Assembly: GCA_024275095.1 (NCBI GenBank)
Contig: JAJRZV010000009.1
Span: 1 to 7,770 of the forward strand
DNA: 7,770 nt
DNA from: a bacterium
Lineage (GTDB): Bacteria > JAJRZV01
Direction: 5' to 3'
Made by a program: the position numbers and the translations under genes. How positions within the stretch are numbered: position 1 is the stretch's first letter; each line of letters begins with the position of its first letter. Below, piece after piece: positions 6,429 to 7,770 of the stretch. The notes below the pieces were generated by a model that made no database searches, was not told the origin of the DNA, and saw only the letters and a program-made list of their open reading frames with translations.

Positions 6429-7274
6429 ATGGATATTCTCGAAGCAAGGAAAAAGGCTAAGACAAAAAGCAGGGGTAAAGGCGTTAAAAAGCGTCGTAAG
6501 AAAATTCAACCTGAAGAGAAGAAGCCGGCTAAGAAGGACGAAATTAAGGATGCTATTCTCGAAGCCTCTCAGGACCTTGCAGTAATGGAGGAGGGTCTGG
6601 AAAAAATTGAGGAGAGGGAGGAAGAAAAGGCATTGATTGAAGCGCTGGAAGGGAAAGTTGAAGACGAATCCTCTGGAGAAACGGTTGAAGAGAAAGTGGA
6701 AATGGATCAGCAGGTGTTTCAGGAAACAGAGAAGAAGGAAGAAGACGCAGAACTTTCATTTGCCGATGTGGCCGCGGCTGAGCTCCTCAAGCAGGCCGAG
6801 GCGCAGAAGGCCCTTGGGGAAGAGGTGCAATTTCTGGCCTTCCGACTGGGGAAAGAATTCTTCGCTGTTGAGATTCACCACATTCGTGAAATTGTAAAAC
6901 CGAGGAGTATCACCCCTGTACCGGGTGTTTCAGAACATATACTTGGAATTACATCCGTACGAGGCAATATCATGCCTGTTGTCGATGTGGGTTACAGGAT
7001 AGGGATGTTTGATTCACTTTACGATCCCGGGAATTGGGATAAAAAAACACGGTTTGTTATTTTCAATTTTGACAGGGTTCTTGTGAGCATGGTGGTACAG
7101 GAGGTTGCAGGGGTTATAAAAGCTTTTGAGGAAGAGGTCGAACCAGTGCCTCCTACAGTTACCGGGCCCGCATCAGAATATCTTGTAGGCATTATAAGGC
7201 GTGACTCTGACATCTATACTGTTATCAGTATAAGAGAGGTGTTTGATTTTCTTTTCAAGGCTGAGGGTGATTGA
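6429..7274 (+). CDS. cheW: CheW coupling protein with long charged N-terminal extension
   Basis: 281-residue protein, about 120 residues longer than a typical CheW. Residues 131-277 form a standard CheW domain that links chemoreceptors to CheA: VQFLAFRLGKEFFAVEIHHI opens it, VPGVSEHILGITSVRGN (164-180) includes the conserved arginine R178, and IMPVVDVGYRIG follows. Residues 1-36 are strongly basic (K/R clusters such as KKRRKK at 20-25). Residues about 38-110 are very rich in glutamate, probably helical or coiled-coil, and about 110-130 form an alanine-rich helix leading into the domain. No signal peptide or membrane segment is seen. The ATG start lies two bases after the ATPase stop. The last codons (AAG GCT GAG GGT GAT) contain the ribosome-binding site of the second cheW. 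The CheW call is secure; the role of the extension is unknown, with array scaffolding, partner binding or anionic-surface binding all possible. Confidence 0.93.
   Translation: MDILEARKKAKTKSRGKGVKKRRKKIQPEEKKPAKKDEIKDAILEASQDLAVMEEGLEKIEEREEEKALIEALEGKVEDESSGETVEEKVEMDQQVFQETEKKEEDAELSFADVAAAELLKQAEAQKALGEEVQFLAFRLGKEFFAVEIHHIREIVKPRSITPVPGVSEHILGITSVRGNIMPVVDVGYRIGMFDSLYDPGNWDKKTRFVIFNFDRVLVSMVVQEVAGVIKAFEEEVEPVPPTVTGPASEYLVGIIRRDSDIYTVISIREVFDFLFKAEGD
7263..7267 (+). promoter_or_regulatory. Ribosome-binding site for the second cheW
   Basis: GAGGG lies eight bases before GTG 7276. An in-frame GTG at 7267 with AAGG at 7257-7260 is a possible alternative and would add three residues (M-I-E). 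The 7276 start keeps the 1-2-base spacing seen at most other junctions of this operon. Confidence 0.55.
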
Positions 7275-7275
7275 A

Positions 7276-7770
7276 GTGGCTGAGTTTGTAGAGTACAGAG
7301 TTGATGGAGTTCATTTCGCCATAGATATAATGGAAGTGTTTGAAATCATTATGCCTCCGGAAAACGTTATACCCGTTCCCCAGGCACCATCGTACGTAAA
7401 AGGACTTTACGATTTGCGGGGTACAGTCATTCCCATTGTGGATATGAGATTAAAGCTGGGTATTGAAGCTTCTCCTCTTACCAAAAAAGCGAGGGTACTC
7501 GTGGCCAGAGTGGGAGAGAAGCCCATGGGAATATTGGTGGATGAGGCTTCCCGGATTCTTCGAGTCTCAAATGAGGCAGTAAAACCTCCTCCAGAGGTGT
7601 TCGTTGAGGCCCAGGAAGGCGCATTTATGAAAGGAGTGCTCAGGGATGCCGGTAGACTTGTTTTAATTCTTGATCATTCTCGCGTTTTCAAAGAGAGGGC
7701 TGTTATAGCTCTTGAGGAATTAAAGAAAGGTATAGAGGAGGTAAAAACCAGCAAAACAAAATCCAAGAAA
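7276..7770 (+). CDS. cheW: Second CheW coupling protein, 3' end beyond window
   Basis: The frame is open from GTG 7276 to the window end (165 codons, no stop), so the gene is 3' partial. Residues about 1-138 form a CheW domain: AEFVEYRVDGVHFAIDIMEV, then VPQAPSYVKGLYDLRGTVIP with conserved R48, VDMRLKLG, GILVDEASRILRV and the closing VLRDAGRLVLILDHSRVF. Residues 139-165 leave the fold as a charged helix ending in a lysine-rich tail (KTSKTKSKK). The domain is complete, so the protein probably ends soon after 7770, but a further fused domain cannot be excluded. It starts one base after the first cheW stop and differs clearly from it in sequence, so the two are diverged paralogs rather than a recent duplication. 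Two coupling proteins may serve different receptors or different positions in the array. Start codon choice (7276 versus 7267) is uncertain. Confidence 0.93.
   Translation, partial: MAEFVEYRVDGVHFAIDIMEVFEIIMPPENVIPVPQAPSYVKGLYDLRGTVIPIVDMRLKLGIEASPLTKKARVLVARVGEKPMGILVDEASRILRVSNEAVKPPPEVFVEAQEGAFMKGVLRDAGRLVLILDHSRVFKERAVIALEELKKGIEEVKTSKTKSKK

Overview
The window is one dense block of plus-strand genes with no intergenic space longer than 14 bases. Base composition looks balanced by eye (not computed). No RNA gene, insertion sequence, CRISPR array, terminator or convincing promoter is visible. The organism is a Gram-negative-type bacterium. The closest impression is a deltaproteobacterial/Desulfobacterota-like lineage, because a DUF4388 (PATAN-like) plus GAF-like protein and a CheA with a non-enteric domain between P1 and P3 are familiar there. 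That placement is inference only.

Layout: 1-1284 is the 3' part of a compact cstA (CstA-type carbon-starvation transporter), cut by the window start. It overlaps cdsA (1274-2068, CDP-diglyceride synthase) by 11 bases. Two bases later a chemosensory set begins: a DUF4388/GAF-like protein (2071-3210), a stand-alone CheY-like receiver (3225-3608), a full CheA kinase (3608-5614), a short ExeA/GspA-type AAA+ ATPase (5617-6426), a CheW with a long charged N-terminal extension (6429-7274), and a second CheW (7276 to beyond the window end).

How they may work together: the two CheW proteins should couple receptors (none encoded here) to CheA. CheA would phosphorylate the adjacent CheY-like protein on Asp57. 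No CheB, CheR, CheC, CheX, CheZ or receptor gene and no flagellar gene is present, so the output is not evident. Two non-canonical members stand out. One is the DUF4388 protein next to a free receiver, which looks like a split version of the fused PATAN-receiver regulators of cyanobacteria. The other is the AAA+ ATPase between cheA and cheW, which belongs to a family otherwise linked to secretion and envelope assembly. An output toward pili, secretion or surface polysaccharide is a reasonable hypothesis but is not shown by the sequence.

The genes are tightly coupled. Several stops and starts are 1-2 bases apart or overlap, and the ribosome-binding sites lie inside the last codons of the preceding gene. 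These sites place the starts of the ATPase and the first CheW slightly downstream of the longest open frames.
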